In this document: positions 26,508-36,167 of the stretch, one piece after another | Position numbering within the stretch: position 1 is the stretch's first letter | How the letters are laid out: each line of letters begins with the position of its first letter | DNA from: an uncultured Actinomycetaceae bacterium | GTDB taxonomy: Bacteria; Actinomycetota; Actinomycetes; Actinomycetales; Actinomycetaceae | Assembly (NCBI GenBank): GCA_902464405.1 | Contig: CABQJD010000009.1 | Coordinates: 1 to 63,569, forward strand | DNA: 63,569 nucleotides | Direction: 5' to 3' | Notes under the pieces: generated by a model | Databases searched by the model: none | What the model was told of the DNA's origin: nothing | The model's input: the letters and a program-made list of their open reading frames with translations, nothing else | Position numbers and translations under genes: made by a program

Positions 26508-28043
26508 TCACTTACGAATTCTGCGGCGCTCGCGATTGCGCTGAGGTTTTCTCTCAGTTTTGTTTTCTACCTTATGCGTGCGAGAGCGAGAAGATCGTAA
26601 GGTCTGGGTAGAGCGTGACGATTGCCTAGAGCTTGACGACTTTTTACCTCTCGAACGTCGCCCGCCCGTCTCTCCTAAATCTTCGATTTTTTCTGCGTCA
26701 AGCCCTGCTCGGGTACGCTGATTCTTTGGAAGTCGTCCTGTTACTTCAGCTGGAATATCAAGATCTGAAAAGAGATGCTCACTGGTGTGGTACGTTTCCA
26801 CGGGATCTGCTATGCCGATATTAAGTTGGGCGTTGATCATAGACCAGCGGGGTGTATCTTCCCAATCCACAAAAGTGACGGCAGTGCCAGTATTGCCAGC
26901 GCGTCCTGTACGTCCGATGCGATGAAGATAGGTTTTTTCGTCTTCGGGGCATTGATAGTTAATAACGTGAGTGACGTCGTCAACGTCAATTCCTCGTGCC
27001 GCCACATCTGTTGCAACCAGTACGTCAATTTTTCCTTTACGGAAAGCGCGCAACGCCTGTTCGCGCGCGCCCTGCCCAAGATCGCCATGCAGTGCTCCAG
27101 CTGCAAAGCCGCGATATTTGAGTTCATCGACGAGTTTGGCTGCGCTGCGTTTTGTCTTTGTAAAAATAATAGTAAGACCACGATCTTTTGCTTGAAGAAT
27201 GCGAGCTACAACTTCATCTTTATTTAATGCGTGGCAACGGTAGATAAGTTGTTTCGTTGTGTGCACTGTTGCGGAATCGTCGTGTGGATCTTGTGCGCGA
27301 ACATGAGTGGGGTGGCTCATATAGCGGCGTGCCATTGCCACAACTGCTCCAGGCATTGTTGCAGAAAAAAGCATTGTGTGGCGGTTTGCTGGAGTTGCGG
27401 CGAGAATAGTTTCCATATCTTCTAAGAAGCCGAGATCCAGCATTTCGTCAGCTTCATCGAGGACCGCTACTTTTATATGCGAAAGATCGAGCGAATGCTG
27501 CTTCATTAAATCGATGAGGCGTCCAGGAGTTCCTACTACGATTTCTGCGCCCTTTGTCAGTGCGTCAATTTGCGGTTCATAGGCGCGTCCGCCGTAGACG
27601 TCAGCAATTCTGATCGAACGCAGAGCAGAGGCGTCACGCAGATCGCTGGCAACTTGTTGCGCTAATTCGCGTGTAGGTAAAACGACAAGCCCTTGCGGTT
27701 TTCCTTGAGCACTGCCGAGTGCATCCCAGCCATCTTCATCAGGGGCGATGACGCGCTCGATCATTGGGATTCCAAAACCGAGCGTCTTTCCCGTTCCTGT
27801 TTTAGCTTGCCCGATAATATCAGAACCTTTGAGAGCGATAGGGAGAGTGAGTGCTTGAATAGGGAAAGGGCGAGTGATGCCTTTGTTACTCAGCGCTGTG
27901 ACTACCGCTCCTGAAATTCCGAAATCAGCGAAAGTGGCATTACCAACATCGAGAGTCTCGCCAGCGGTGTTGACGTCTGTTGCTTCATCGAGTTTATGTG
28001 TGGGAGCTTCGTCAATATGTGCAATTTCAGATTTTTGTGTCAT
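26508..28043 (-). CDS. DEAD-box ATP-dependent RNA helicase
   Basis: About 511 residues with all DEAD-box motifs in order: Q motif PFPIQALTLPIALKG, I AKTGTGKT, Ia PTRELAQQ, TPGR, II LDEADEMLDLGF, III SATMP, V ATDVAARGIDVD, VI HRIGRTGRAG. The C-terminus is a highly basic Arg/Ser-rich tail (last ~50 residues), typical of RhlE/CsdA-like helicases that bind rRNA or mRNA. RNA unwinding in ribosome assembly or cold adaptation is the usual role. ATG 28043 is taken as start; ATG 28076 would add 11 residues and cannot be excluded. Downstream of a small DUF3107 gene on the same strand. Confidence 0.92.
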   Translation of the reverse strand: MTQKSEIAHIDEAPTHKLDEATDVNTAGETLDVGNATFADFGISGAVVTALSNKGITRPFPIQALTLPIALKGSDIIGQAKTGTGKTLGFGIPMIERVIAPDEDGWDALGSAQGKPQGLVVLPTRELAQQVASDLRDASALRSIRIADVYGGRAYEPQIDALTKGAEIVVGTPGRLIDLMKQHSLDLSHIKVAVLDEADEMLDLGFLEDMETILAATPANRHTMLFSATMPGAVVAMARRYMSHPTHVRAQDPHDDSATVHTTKQLIYRCHALNKDEVVARILQAKDRGLTIIFTKTKRSAAKLVDELKYRGFAAGALHGDLGQGAREQALRAFRKGKIDVLVATDVAARGIDVDDVTHVINYQCPEDEKTYLHRIGRTGRAGNTGTAVTFVDWEDTPRWSMINAQLNIGIADPVETYHTSEHLFSDLDIPAEVTGRLPKNQRTRAGLDAEKIEDLGETGGRRSRGKKSSSSRQSSRSTQTLRSSRSRTHKVENKTERKPQRNRERRRIRK

Positions 28044-28131
28044 ATATAGGTATGCTTTCGCTGGGTTGATGTGCATAGTTGTATGCTCAGTTGTGTTGTG
28101 AGCGCTGCGTTGTAGCTGCTTCTTTCAAAAT

Positions 28132-28356
28132 TTACACAAAGCCGAAACCGACGCGGCGCTGTTCTTCTTTGTCGATTTTCACAAACCCAAGAGAACGCGC
28201 AGGAATGATGAGGTGTTCTCCGTCTGTGCTAGTTAATTCGAGAGGCATTTCCTGCTGGACGGAATGTTCGACGGCACTGCGAATACTTTCTTCAGTGAGG
28301 TCTACATCGAGGCTTACAGGTGAGGCGATGCCGCGAATTCCAATAGTTATATGCAC
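28132..28356 (-). CDS. DUF3107 family small protein
   Basis: A 74-residue protein beginning MHITIGIRGIASPVSLDVDLTEES and ending SLGFVKIDKEEQRRVGFGFV. The opening xIRIGI and final RRVGFG are typical of DUF3107, an actinobacterial family of unknown function usually found between a DEAD-box helicase and the adnAB genes, as here. GTG 28356 is chosen because AAGGAG lies a few bases upstream; a longer ORF start at 28395 is not needed. Confidence 0.85.
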   Translation of the reverse strand: MHITIGIRGIASPVSLDVDLTEESIRSAVEHSVQQEMPLELTSTDGEHLIIPARSLGFVKIDKEEQRRVGFGFV

Positions 28357-28577
28357 TGTCGCTCCTTTAAAGTGCGGCGTAGAGAGCCGCAACATATGTA
28401 TATATCAATGAAAAGTTTTCTTCAAAGAATTATAGCCTGTAGTAATGCTAACTCTTGATAGATATTTTATCTGTAATGGCGCCGTAAAATTAGCCTCAAG
28501 CGAAATGCTGCGGTACGCTGCAAATTTTTTTCTCAGATTTTACCTATGTGCTCGTCTATGCTGATATTCAGACGCTG

Positions 28578-28609
28578 CTAGTTGCTTTGGGATCTAGTTG
28601 CTTTGGGAT
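28578..28609. repeat. Perfect 16-bp tandem duplication upstream of adnA
   Basis: CTAGTTGCTTTGGGAT occurs twice in direct succession (28578-28593, 28594-28609). It ends 39 bp before the adnA start. Confidence 0.92.
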
Positions 28610-28648
28610 CGAGTAAACATAGCTGCAGCGAAGGGAAGTAAGGAGAAA

Positions 28649-31600
28649 ATGGTGGTTCATATGCCGTTGGTATGGGATTTTTCCCAAGAGCAGGTAGTGG
28701 CATCGTGCGTACCAGGTGCAATACTTTCTGTGTACGGCGCCCCAAGCTCTGGAAAAACTGAAATACTTCAAGAGTGTGTGCGTCGAGCGATTATAAGAAA
28801 TCCGCAGGCGAAAATTGCTGTTCTTAGCCCGGATAGACGCGCTGCAGGGGCTTTGCGAAATTCTCTATCGCGCAAGATTGGCGGTTTAGGGGAAAACGTT
28901 GTTGTGCAGTCAATAACTGCGTATGCGTTTTCTCTTGTGTCGCTATATGCGCAAAGGGAGGGGCGGCGTCCTCCTGTGCTTATTTCTGGTGCAGATCAAG
29001 ATGCAATTCTTAAAGATATTTTTGATTTGGCAACGAGTGGATATCTTGCTGGCATTAACGATGAGGTGCTGAAAGAGTGCCATATATCAATGCAAACAAC
29101 GCAGTTGCCAGCATTTCGTTCAGAGATGAGAGATCTTATTACCCGAGCTGCTGAGCTGTGTATTTGTGCGGATCGTCTCGCTTCTCTTGGTGAGCTGTAT
29201 ACGCAGCCTGTATGGAAGCTCGGAGCTGCCGTTATGAATTATTACGAGCAGGCGCTTGCTACTCAAGCTGCATCGTCACGAGATAATCCTGATCGGCTTG
29301 ATCATTCGCGCGTTGTGAATCAAGCTGCTGAAGTTCTTATGCGGTGGGCTCAGAGTGCAGAAACGGAAAATACTGGTGGAATTGCTGTAGAGAAACCACG
29401 GTGGGATTTTGTGTTTGTCGATGACGTCCATAATGCGACACTTGCTTTGCCTAAGCTATTACAAGCCGTTATTGCTGATGGTGCCGCTGTTGTATGTTTC
29501 GGAAATCCCGATCAAGGAGTGCAGGGGTACCGTGGCGGAATTTCTAAAATGCTCCGTATTTTAGAAAAGTCAGCGGCAGATGGTGGTATTGGGGCGCAGC
29601 CGCTGTTTTTGGCATCAGCGTATGGGTATGATCCTCAGCTGGTTGCGTGTCAGCAAAAAATATGCGAAGCAATTGCGCCAGGAGGCGCAGCCTTTCATCG
29701 TGATGTTACAGTGCATTGCGCTGTGCAGAGCCGTGAAAATACAGATAGACCAACTCGTGAACAGGAGCAGGAGCAGAGTACTCCTGCAGAAAATGATTCT
29801 CCTGTTATTGCGTACACGTTTACAAACGAAACAGAAGAGCTTGCATTCATTGCTCAGCGTATTCTAGAGCTTCACGCTGAGCACGGCGTTCCTTTTTCCG
29901 ATATTGCTGTGGTCACTCGCGCTCGCGGCGCTCACAGCGAAATGAGAGCGTCGCTTATTCGCTATGGAATACCAGTTGAGGCGCAGGCGTCAGCTCTTCC
30001 TTTACGCGATCAAGCTGTGATCGTTTCTTTTATGGCGTTGCTGCACCTCGCATTGGGAGATAGCGAATACTGTACTGCTGAAAATGCGCGGGCTGTACTT
30101 ACTGGAGCTATACGAGGTATGGATTCTCTTACACTGAGATCTATAGCTCGCAGGATTGTTGCAGCTGCAGCAGAAAATGGGCAATATCTCAATGAATACG
30201 GTGTGTGGGAGCTATTTGCTCAAAATCCCTTGGATTCTCTCTTTGAATCTGAGCCTGATATACAACCTTTTATACGTGCAATAAGCAGCGTTCGCAAAAG
30301 CGTGAAGGAAGATAAGCCTGCTTCTCACGTGCTATGGGGTTTATGGAAGGAGTTGAATGTTGCGGAAAAGTGGCGTGAGATGGCGTTGAAAAATGGCACT
30401 GAAGCAGATCAATCAAACTCCTATCTAGATTCAATGATTCAGTTTTTTAGAGTTGCCCAACGTCTTTATGATCAGGATCCTCACAAAGCTGATATTCGCT
30501 CGTTTATCGAGCATATTGAGCATCAGGATCTTCCCGAAGATACGATCGCGGCAGTAGGGGCTGCTCGTGATGCTATAGCTCTGCTCACCCCGGCTGCTAC
30601 TGTCGGGCGCTCGTGGCGGCATATTCTGGTTGTGGATATGAACGAAGGTGTGTGGCCGGATGTGCGGCTGCGTAACCCTATTTCTAAGGTTCCAGAGCTT
30701 GTGGGCACTATCGTGGATAGTATTCTAGCTAGTCAGGCGGTGCCTCCCAGTCAGCTTCGTGCTGAAGTAGTTGCAGATGAGCTGAGAATGCTTGTGCAAA
30801 CAGTTTCACGGGCACGAGAATCTGTGACGTTTACGTGTATTGATTCTGCAGATACGATGCCGTCTCGTTTTATTTCATGGCTTACCTCTGGAGTATCTTC
30901 AAAACTTCAAACTGGTAATACAGAAAGAGGAAGTGAGCATTCTTCTGAAAGTAGTGTATGTGAACTTGTTCCTGTTGAACATACCGTAGATGTGCTGAGC
31001 GTGGAATCACTTATTGGTGATCTGCGCAAAGCTCGCGTACTTGGAGGAGAATATGCGCACTATGCAAACGATCAGCTTGAGAAATTAGTTGAAGCAGGAA
31101 TAAAAACTGCTGATTCTCGCTGGTGGGCTGATGAAATGAGTGTCACGTACTGGTCAGAATCGATACGTGATTCTGATCGGGATACGCAATCGCTGCAGTG
31201 TGCGTGCAAAGATCAGAGGAAAAAAGAAAAAATAGAGAAGAAAAAGGTAGTTATTTCTCCATCAAAGGTAGAGTCGATGTTGCAATGCCCGCTCAAAGGG
31301 TTTTTGCAAGGTATCGGTGCAGAGGATTCTGATTCCACGATCGCCCAGAAACGTGGGACGTTAATACATAAAATTGCTCAAGATCATCCTCAAGGCGGAA
31401 TTGATGATATGAAAAAAGAGCTTGAGCAGCTCTGGGAGCAGCAGATGGGTCTAGCTTCTGGAAATTTGGAAAGCGATCGTGAATTTACCAAAGCGCTCGG
31501 AATGCTCGACAAGCTCGATAAATATTGTGCTCGTGCGCCGAAAGATGTAGACGTTGAAAAATATGCTCGATATGAATCAGACGTGTGGAGCGTGAGCGCG

Positions 31601-32014
31601 AAGCTGGATAGACTCGAATTTTCAGATAGAGATTCTGGGCACGTCACAGTTGCAGATATTAAGACAGGAAGTGCAATAACAAAAGACGAAGCCGAGATAA
31701 ATCCTCAGCTGCTTATCTATCAATGGCTGGTGAATCAGCAAGCTGTGCGTGAGCTGAAAATTCCAGATGGTGTTGATGCAGTTAGTACAGGTGCTCAACT
31801 CGTTTTTGTAGGAAAACAGGAGAGTGAATATGCGCAGATTCGATCCCAGCTAGCCTTAGATTCCGACAAAGAAAAGTATGTGCTTAGAATGCTGGATGCA
31901 GCTGCTGAGTTGCTTTCGCGCCAAGTTTTTTTTGCGCGAGCAAACAAGAATTGTGATAGTTGCTCCTTCATGTCCCTATGCCCAGCCCACGATGGTGAAA
32001 GGTTGTTTTCATGA
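28649..32014 (+). CDS. adnA: AdnA-like helicase-nuclease subunit (UvrD/PcrA motor + Fe-S RecB nuclease)
   Basis: About 1121 residues. The partner of the downstream gene in an AdnAB-type complex that unwinds and resects double-strand DNA ends in Actinobacteria. Walker A is GAPSSGKTE near residue 31; the Walker B region reads VFVDDVHNA, so the usual DE is DD; a helicase motif FGNPDQGVQGYRG follows. The C-terminal nuclease has LIHKIAQDHP and VADIKTG (Asp/Lys catalytic). Cysteines MLQCPL and NCDSCSFMSLCP form the four-Cys Fe-S cage of AddB/AdnA-type nucleases. ATG 28649 follows TAAGGAG; GTG 28652 is equally possible. The stop overlaps the adnB ATG by 4 bp. Confidence 0.88.
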   Translation: MVVHMPLVWDFSQEQVVASCVPGAILSVYGAPSSGKTEILQECVRRAIIRNPQAKIAVLSPDRRAAGALRNSLSRKIGGLGENVVVQSITAYAFSLVSLYAQREGRRPPVLISGADQDAILKDIFDLATSGYLAGINDEVLKECHISMQTTQLPAFRSEMRDLITRAAELCICADRLASLGELYTQPVWKLGAAVMNYYEQALATQAASSRDNPDRLDHSRVVNQAAEVLMRWAQSAETENTGGIAVEKPRWDFVFVDDVHNATLALPKLLQAVIADGAAVVCFGNPDQGVQGYRGGISKMLRILEKSAADGGIGAQPLFLASAYGYDPQLVACQQKICEAIAPGGAAFHRDVTVHCAVQSRENTDRPTREQEQEQSTPAENDSPVIAYTFTNETEELAFIAQRILELHAEHGVPFSDIAVVTRARGAHSEMRASLIRYGIPVEAQASALPLRDQAVIVSFMALLHLALGDSEYCTAENARAVLTGAIRGMDSLTLRSIARRIVAAAAENGQYLNEYGVWELFAQNPLDSLFESEPDIQPFIRAISSVRKSVKEDKPASHVLWGLWKELNVAEKWREMALKNGTEADQSNSYLDSMIQFFRVAQRLYDQDPHKADIRSFIEHIEHQDLPEDTIAAVGAARDAIALLTPAATVGRSWRHILVVDMNEGVWPDVRLRNPISKVPELVGTIVDSILASQAVPPSQLRAEVVADELRMLVQTVSRARESVTFTCIDSADTMPSRFISWLTSGVSSKLQTGNTERGSEHSSESSVCELVPVEHTVDVLSVESLIGDLRKARVLGGEYAHYANDQLEKLVEAGIKTADSRWWADEMSVTYWSESIRDSDRDTQSLQCACKDQRKKEKIEKKKVVISPSKVESMLQCPLKGFLQGIGAEDSDSTIAQKRGTLIHKIAQDHPQGGIDDMKKELEQLWEQQMGLASGNLESDREFTKALGMLDKLDKYCARAPKDVDVEKYARYESDVWSVSAKLDRLEFSDRDSGHVTVADIKTGSAITKDEAEINPQLLIYQWLVNQQAVRELKIPDGVDAVSTGAQLVFVGKQESEYAQIRSQLALDSDKEKYVLRMLDAAAELLSRQVFFARANKNCDSCSFMSLCPAHDGERLFS

Positions 32015-35000
32015 GAAGCGGATCTGAAGTGAAGAAAAATACTATGCAGAAAAATATTGTGCACAAGGATAGCTGCAAAAAAGTGACAGAAGAGGCCGCT
32101 ATATTTGAAGATTTTCTGCGGGTCTTAGATATCGATAAAGAGGGGAAGAGGCCAACTTCAGAGCAGGAGCGGGTGATACGTGCTAAAGATCGTACAATGC
32201 TCGTTATCGCAGGGGCCGGATCGGGAAAAACCGCTACGATGAGTCAGCGTATTGCTTGGCATATTGCTGCTGAAGGAATCAAACCAAGCGAGGTACTTGG
32301 ATTGACTTTCACCCGAAAAGCCGCGGGTGAACTTGCTGAGCGAGTTCAGAGGTATCTCTATGCTCTCACATCGAATGCACATAATTTTCCTTATCTGAAA
32401 GCAGAAAGTGAGGAATTTGGGCGCCCCACAATTTCAACATACAATTCCTTCGCTTCAGATATTGCTTCATCTTATGCTTTGTTGATCGGTGAAGATCCTA
32501 TGAGTGTGCTCATTAGCGAAACTCAGCGTTGGCAGATTATGGATAGTATTGTGCGGGCATGGGATACTCGAGATTCAGCTGCTGCGCCAAGCGGTGCTGC
32601 GTTTGATTCGGCACGTGTACTGGGTGCTCAATCAATAGATACAATTATCGATGTTGCGCTGAGTCTGGCTGCTGGAATTATTGATAACGGTTTAACGATT
32701 CAGCAGGTTCGCGATGAACTTATGAACGAGCGAGAGTCTATTTGTGCTCTTGATTCAGCAAAGACGGGTTTTAGAGGTAAGCCTTATAGTGGGACTGAGG
32801 TGAGCGCTGGTTTCAGTGATTTGAGAAAGTCTATACCTAATCTTGAATGCCGTATAGCTGCGCTCGATATTGTAGAGGCTTATTTTGCGTACAAACGCGA
32901 GAACGGATATATCGAATTTGCCGATCAAGTGGCATGGGCCAGGAGAATCCTCAATGAAGTTTCAGATATAGGAATGCAGCTTCGGAAAAAATACAGGCTC
33001 GTAGTACTTGATGAGTATCAAGATACGTCGGTAAATCAAGCACAGTTTTTATATTCTGCGCTAGCTCCCCGCGAGGGTGAAGATATATCTGTCTGTGCTG
33101 TGGGAGATCCAAATCAAGCAATTTATGGCTGGCGTGGCGCAGGAGCAAATGCGCTCGATGATTATAAAACTACTTTTTGTGTGCACAACGATGCTTGCTT
33201 GAGCTTATCTACTGCTTTCAGAAATTCATCGAATATTTTAGAGGCAGCTAATGCTTTAGTTGCGAGCGATATGTCTATAGATGTCCAATCTGTGCTGGAA
33301 AATGGTCGAGACGAAGCTAAAGTGAATGCTTTGGATCGTCCGTGGCTCAAGGATGTATGGCATCCTGCATCTTATATGCTCCAAGAATTGAAGCCAGGGC
33401 CATGCAATACAGAAGGGAAAGTTATTCATATTCACCGTACGTTAGGTGCAGATACATACGACGTCATAGCACGGCGTATAAAGGAAGAGTTCGATTCAGC
33501 ATATGCGCGCTATCAGCACGAGCAGAAAAAACATACTCACAGTGGAAGCGGCAATTACGAAGCGCCAACAGCTGCAGTGCTTATTCGTAAGCGTAAATAC
33601 GCAAAGGAAATGATAGAAGCCTTGAATAGATACGGAGTTCGTTTCGATTATCTTGGCGGAGATAGCGTTCTGGTGCAAAAAGAAATACGATTGCTTCGCT
33701 CATTCCTTGCTTGTTCATTTATGCCGCAGCGTAACGATGCATTTGTTTTTCTATCTCACTTTTACGGGATTGGTGCACACGATCTGCGCACTCTAACAGA
33801 AATTCGCAAAAAGCTTGATAACGCTGTTGTTAAGACGCACAACGATTCTTCGTCTGCTTCTCTTCGTCAGTTTCCTATCACATTTTCCGAAGTAGCTGAG
33901 TATCTCTATATGGCGTCTGCGCAAGACTCTGAGAAAGTCGATATACATCCATATGAAGGTGCTGGATTGGCAAACTGCGTTGCTCAATTGACTGAAACTG
34001 GTTATTTACGATTGTGCAAAATCGGCAGCATGTTGCGCGATATTCGATCTAAGACGATGGCTTCTGTGCCCGATATTGTGTGCTATGCGGCAGATCTACT
34101 CGATCTTCACGGGTATATTGCGGCACGCACATCAGGAAAAGCTCGTGCGAAACGAAATCTTGCTAAATTCATATCTTTAGCGCACGAATTTTTCCCTCTC
34201 GATTCAAAGAATTGTGCAGTTGGAGCGAATGGTATATCGGCGTTTTTGACTCAGCTGAATCACGCAGAAAAGAAAGAACGCGGAGAAGATGACGATTCGT
34301 CGACTGATCTTCCAGTATTTACCTGCGACGATATCGAGCCTGAGCATGGTGTAGTGCAAATTCTGACCGTTCATGCAGCTAAAGGGCTTGAATGGGATAT
34401 AGTGGCTATTCCTGAAATGGTTGATGGGGAATTTGGCGCAGTTTCTTCAAAAAATGTAAAACCGTGGCATAAAGACAGTAAAGAGATTCCTTTCTCGCTG
34501 CGAGGTGATCGTCGCTACCTTCCGCAGTTCAATACACGTGTTTGCTATACAGATATTTCTAAGCTAACTAATGCCAATACGGCTGAAGCGGGATCTCGAT
34601 ATTTTTTATATAAAAATATTTCGTGCATGGAGTATGCCGATGAAGAGATGAAGCATTTAGCTTATGTGGCAATAACTCGTCCAAAGAGCTTGCTGCTTCT
34701 TGCTACCTACGATTACAAAGATGAGCAGAAAACCTCGAAGGTCTACGAAACGCTTCTTGAAGAAAATCCACAGCTTGGCTATATCGATGATTTGAGAAGT
34801 GATTTGAATAAAGAATGCCTAAGTGAACCATTGAAGAAATGGGAGCTGCCAAAAGGTCATGTTTTTATAGAAAAGATTATCGAGGCGCTTCACAAACAAG
34901 AAAAGCACGCAATGTCCGACGACCCTGATAACGATGAGAGAATCGCGACTGGGCGTGAGTTTGTTGCATGGATGCGAAAGCGTGCAAGTGAAAACGTTAC

Positions 35001-35952
35001 TGATAGCGATAATACTGTGAGTAACGGCGCAAATGCGAGTATATGCGTCACTAAGAATACTGATCTTGATGCGATTGAGCAGTATCTGAGCCAGTATGCA
35101 TCTGATTGTGAAATCCCGCAAGGTATTCCAGTATGGCCGCAGTCTGTGGATCGTTGTCTCATCAGCAAAGAGGACGTGCAAGATTTGTACCGATATAAAT
35201 CTCCGCAGGATCTTGCGAAGCAATGGGAAAAAACTGTTGAGCGTCTTCTCTATCTGCAACGAGAAAGTTCTATTGCTGCAGACGTAGAATTTGATCATTT
35301 GACGGCTTCAGGAATTGTGCATTTGCAGGAGGATCCAGAAAATTTCTTAAGAAACCGTCAGCGTCCAATCCCTCAAGCTCCTTCTCTTTGCGCTGATCGT
35401 GGCACACAAATCCACGCTAAGATTGCTCGCTATTTTAATGCGCCACAAATGCTTGATATTGATTCAGTTGCGGCAGATACTACTATGCCTTTCGATGAAT
35501 CGAAAGATATTTCCGACGATCGCATGGTGACGTTATTTGAGAGATTTACGAGCAGTGACTTTGCGCAGTATCCCGTTCTCGCTGTTGAAAAAAGCATAGA
35601 TTATGCAATCGGTGATTATCCAGTGAGATGTGTGCTCGATGCTGTCTTTGATACTCGCAGTCTTGAGGGGTGTGCTCCTGTGACGATTGTCGATTGGAAG
35701 ACTGGTAAACAGCCTGATAGTGAATCTTTTGAATCGCGCAGACTCCAACTAGCGATCTATCGCTATGCGTGGGCACATGCACATGCCATCAGTGTGGAAG
35801 ATATTGATGCATTTTTCTATTATCTTGGCGAAGATGATCCGAGCCGTCGTCTACTTCGTGCTCCTGCTTTGAGCTATCAGGAGCTTGAAGAAAAAATTCG
35901 TGCTGCGATTAAGCAAGGGAAATTGAATGTGGGCAAATCTAGAAATATATAA
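32011..35952 (+). CDS. adnB: AdnB-like helicase-nuclease subunit (UvrD-type motor + RecB nuclease)
   Basis: A 1313-residue protein, longer than the mycobacterial AdnB (about 1100). Complete superfamily-1 motifs: I GAGSGKTATMSQRIAWH, Ia TFTRKAAGELAERV, II LVVLDEYQDTSVNQAQ, III VGDPNQAIYGWRGAG, IV LSTAFRNSS, V ILTVHAAKGLEWDIVAIPEM, VI YVAITRPKSLL. The C-terminal nuclease shows GTQIHAKIARYF, then VLDAVF and IVDWKTGKQP, QLAIYRYAWA. It lacks the Fe-S cysteines that AdnA has. As in AdnAB generally, this subunit is probably the lead motor. Overlaps adnA by 4 bp, so both are made in balance. Confidence 0.9.
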   Translation: MRSGSEVKKNTMQKNIVHKDSCKKVTEEAAIFEDFLRVLDIDKEGKRPTSEQERVIRAKDRTMLVIAGAGSGKTATMSQRIAWHIAAEGIKPSEVLGLTFTRKAAGELAERVQRYLYALTSNAHNFPYLKAESEEFGRPTISTYNSFASDIASSYALLIGEDPMSVLISETQRWQIMDSIVRAWDTRDSAAAPSGAAFDSARVLGAQSIDTIIDVALSLAAGIIDNGLTIQQVRDELMNERESICALDSAKTGFRGKPYSGTEVSAGFSDLRKSIPNLECRIAALDIVEAYFAYKRENGYIEFADQVAWARRILNEVSDIGMQLRKKYRLVVLDEYQDTSVNQAQFLYSALAPREGEDISVCAVGDPNQAIYGWRGAGANALDDYKTTFCVHNDACLSLSTAFRNSSNILEAANALVASDMSIDVQSVLENGRDEAKVNALDRPWLKDVWHPASYMLQELKPGPCNTEGKVIHIHRTLGADTYDVIARRIKEEFDSAYARYQHEQKKHTHSGSGNYEAPTAAVLIRKRKYAKEMIEALNRYGVRFDYLGGDSVLVQKEIRLLRSFLACSFMPQRNDAFVFLSHFYGIGAHDLRTLTEIRKKLDNAVVKTHNDSSSASLRQFPITFSEVAEYLYMASAQDSEKVDIHPYEGAGLANCVAQLTETGYLRLCKIGSMLRDIRSKTMASVPDIVCYAADLLDLHGYIAARTSGKARAKRNLAKFISLAHEFFPLDSKNCAVGANGISAFLTQLNHAEKKERGEDDDSSTDLPVFTCDDIEPEHGVVQILTVHAAKGLEWDIVAIPEMVDGEFGAVSSKNVKPWHKDSKEIPFSLRGDRRYLPQFNTRVCYTDISKLTNANTAEAGSRYFLYKNISCMEYADEEMKHLAYVAITRPKSLLLLATYDYKDEQKTSKVYETLLEENPQLGYIDDLRSDLNKECLSEPLKKWELPKGHVFIEKIIEALHKQEKHAMSDDPDNDERIATGREFVAWMRKRASENVTDSDNTVSNGANASICVTKNTDLDAIEQYLSQYASDCEIPQGIPVWPQSVDRCLISKEDVQDLYRYKSPQDLAKQWEKTVERLLYLQRESSIAADVEFDHLTASGIVHLQEDPENFLRNRQRPIPQAPSLCADRGTQIHAKIARYFNAPQMLDIDSVAADTTMPFDESKDISDDRMVTLFERFTSSDFAQYPVLAVEKSIDYAIGDYPVRCVLDAVFDTRSLEGCAPVTIVDWKTGKQPDSESFESRRLQLAIYRYAWAHAHAISVEDIDAFFYYLGEDDPSRRLLRAPALSYQELEEKIRAAIKQGKLNVGKSRNI

Positions 35953-36167
35953 CTAATGCCGAGTGTGTGCGTGTATGCGTGTAGGTGTACGCATAAGCGT
36001 AGGTGTGTATATAAGCATATACACATGTGTGCGTATGCTTGCGTACGCGTACGCACACAATAGGCGCATAGGGCAGCGCACGCATAGGACAGCGCATGCT
36101 ATTGGAGAAGTGTACTTATGTAGAAGCAGGCACGCGTGTAGAACCAGGCACGCGCTGCTTCCATGTT
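35953..36167. repeat. Alternating purine-pyrimidine and tandem-repeat spacer
   Basis: Directly after adnB is a run of GTGTGTGCGTGTATGCG-type alternating sequence with two notable palindromes: TGTGTATAT-4 nt-ATATACACA (36004-36025) and the 14-bp palindrome GCGTACGCGTACGC (36041-36054). Then come two tandem duplications: 16 bp (36066-36081, 36082-36097) and 18 bp (36120-36137, 36138-36155). No coding region is supported here. Confidence 0.85.
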
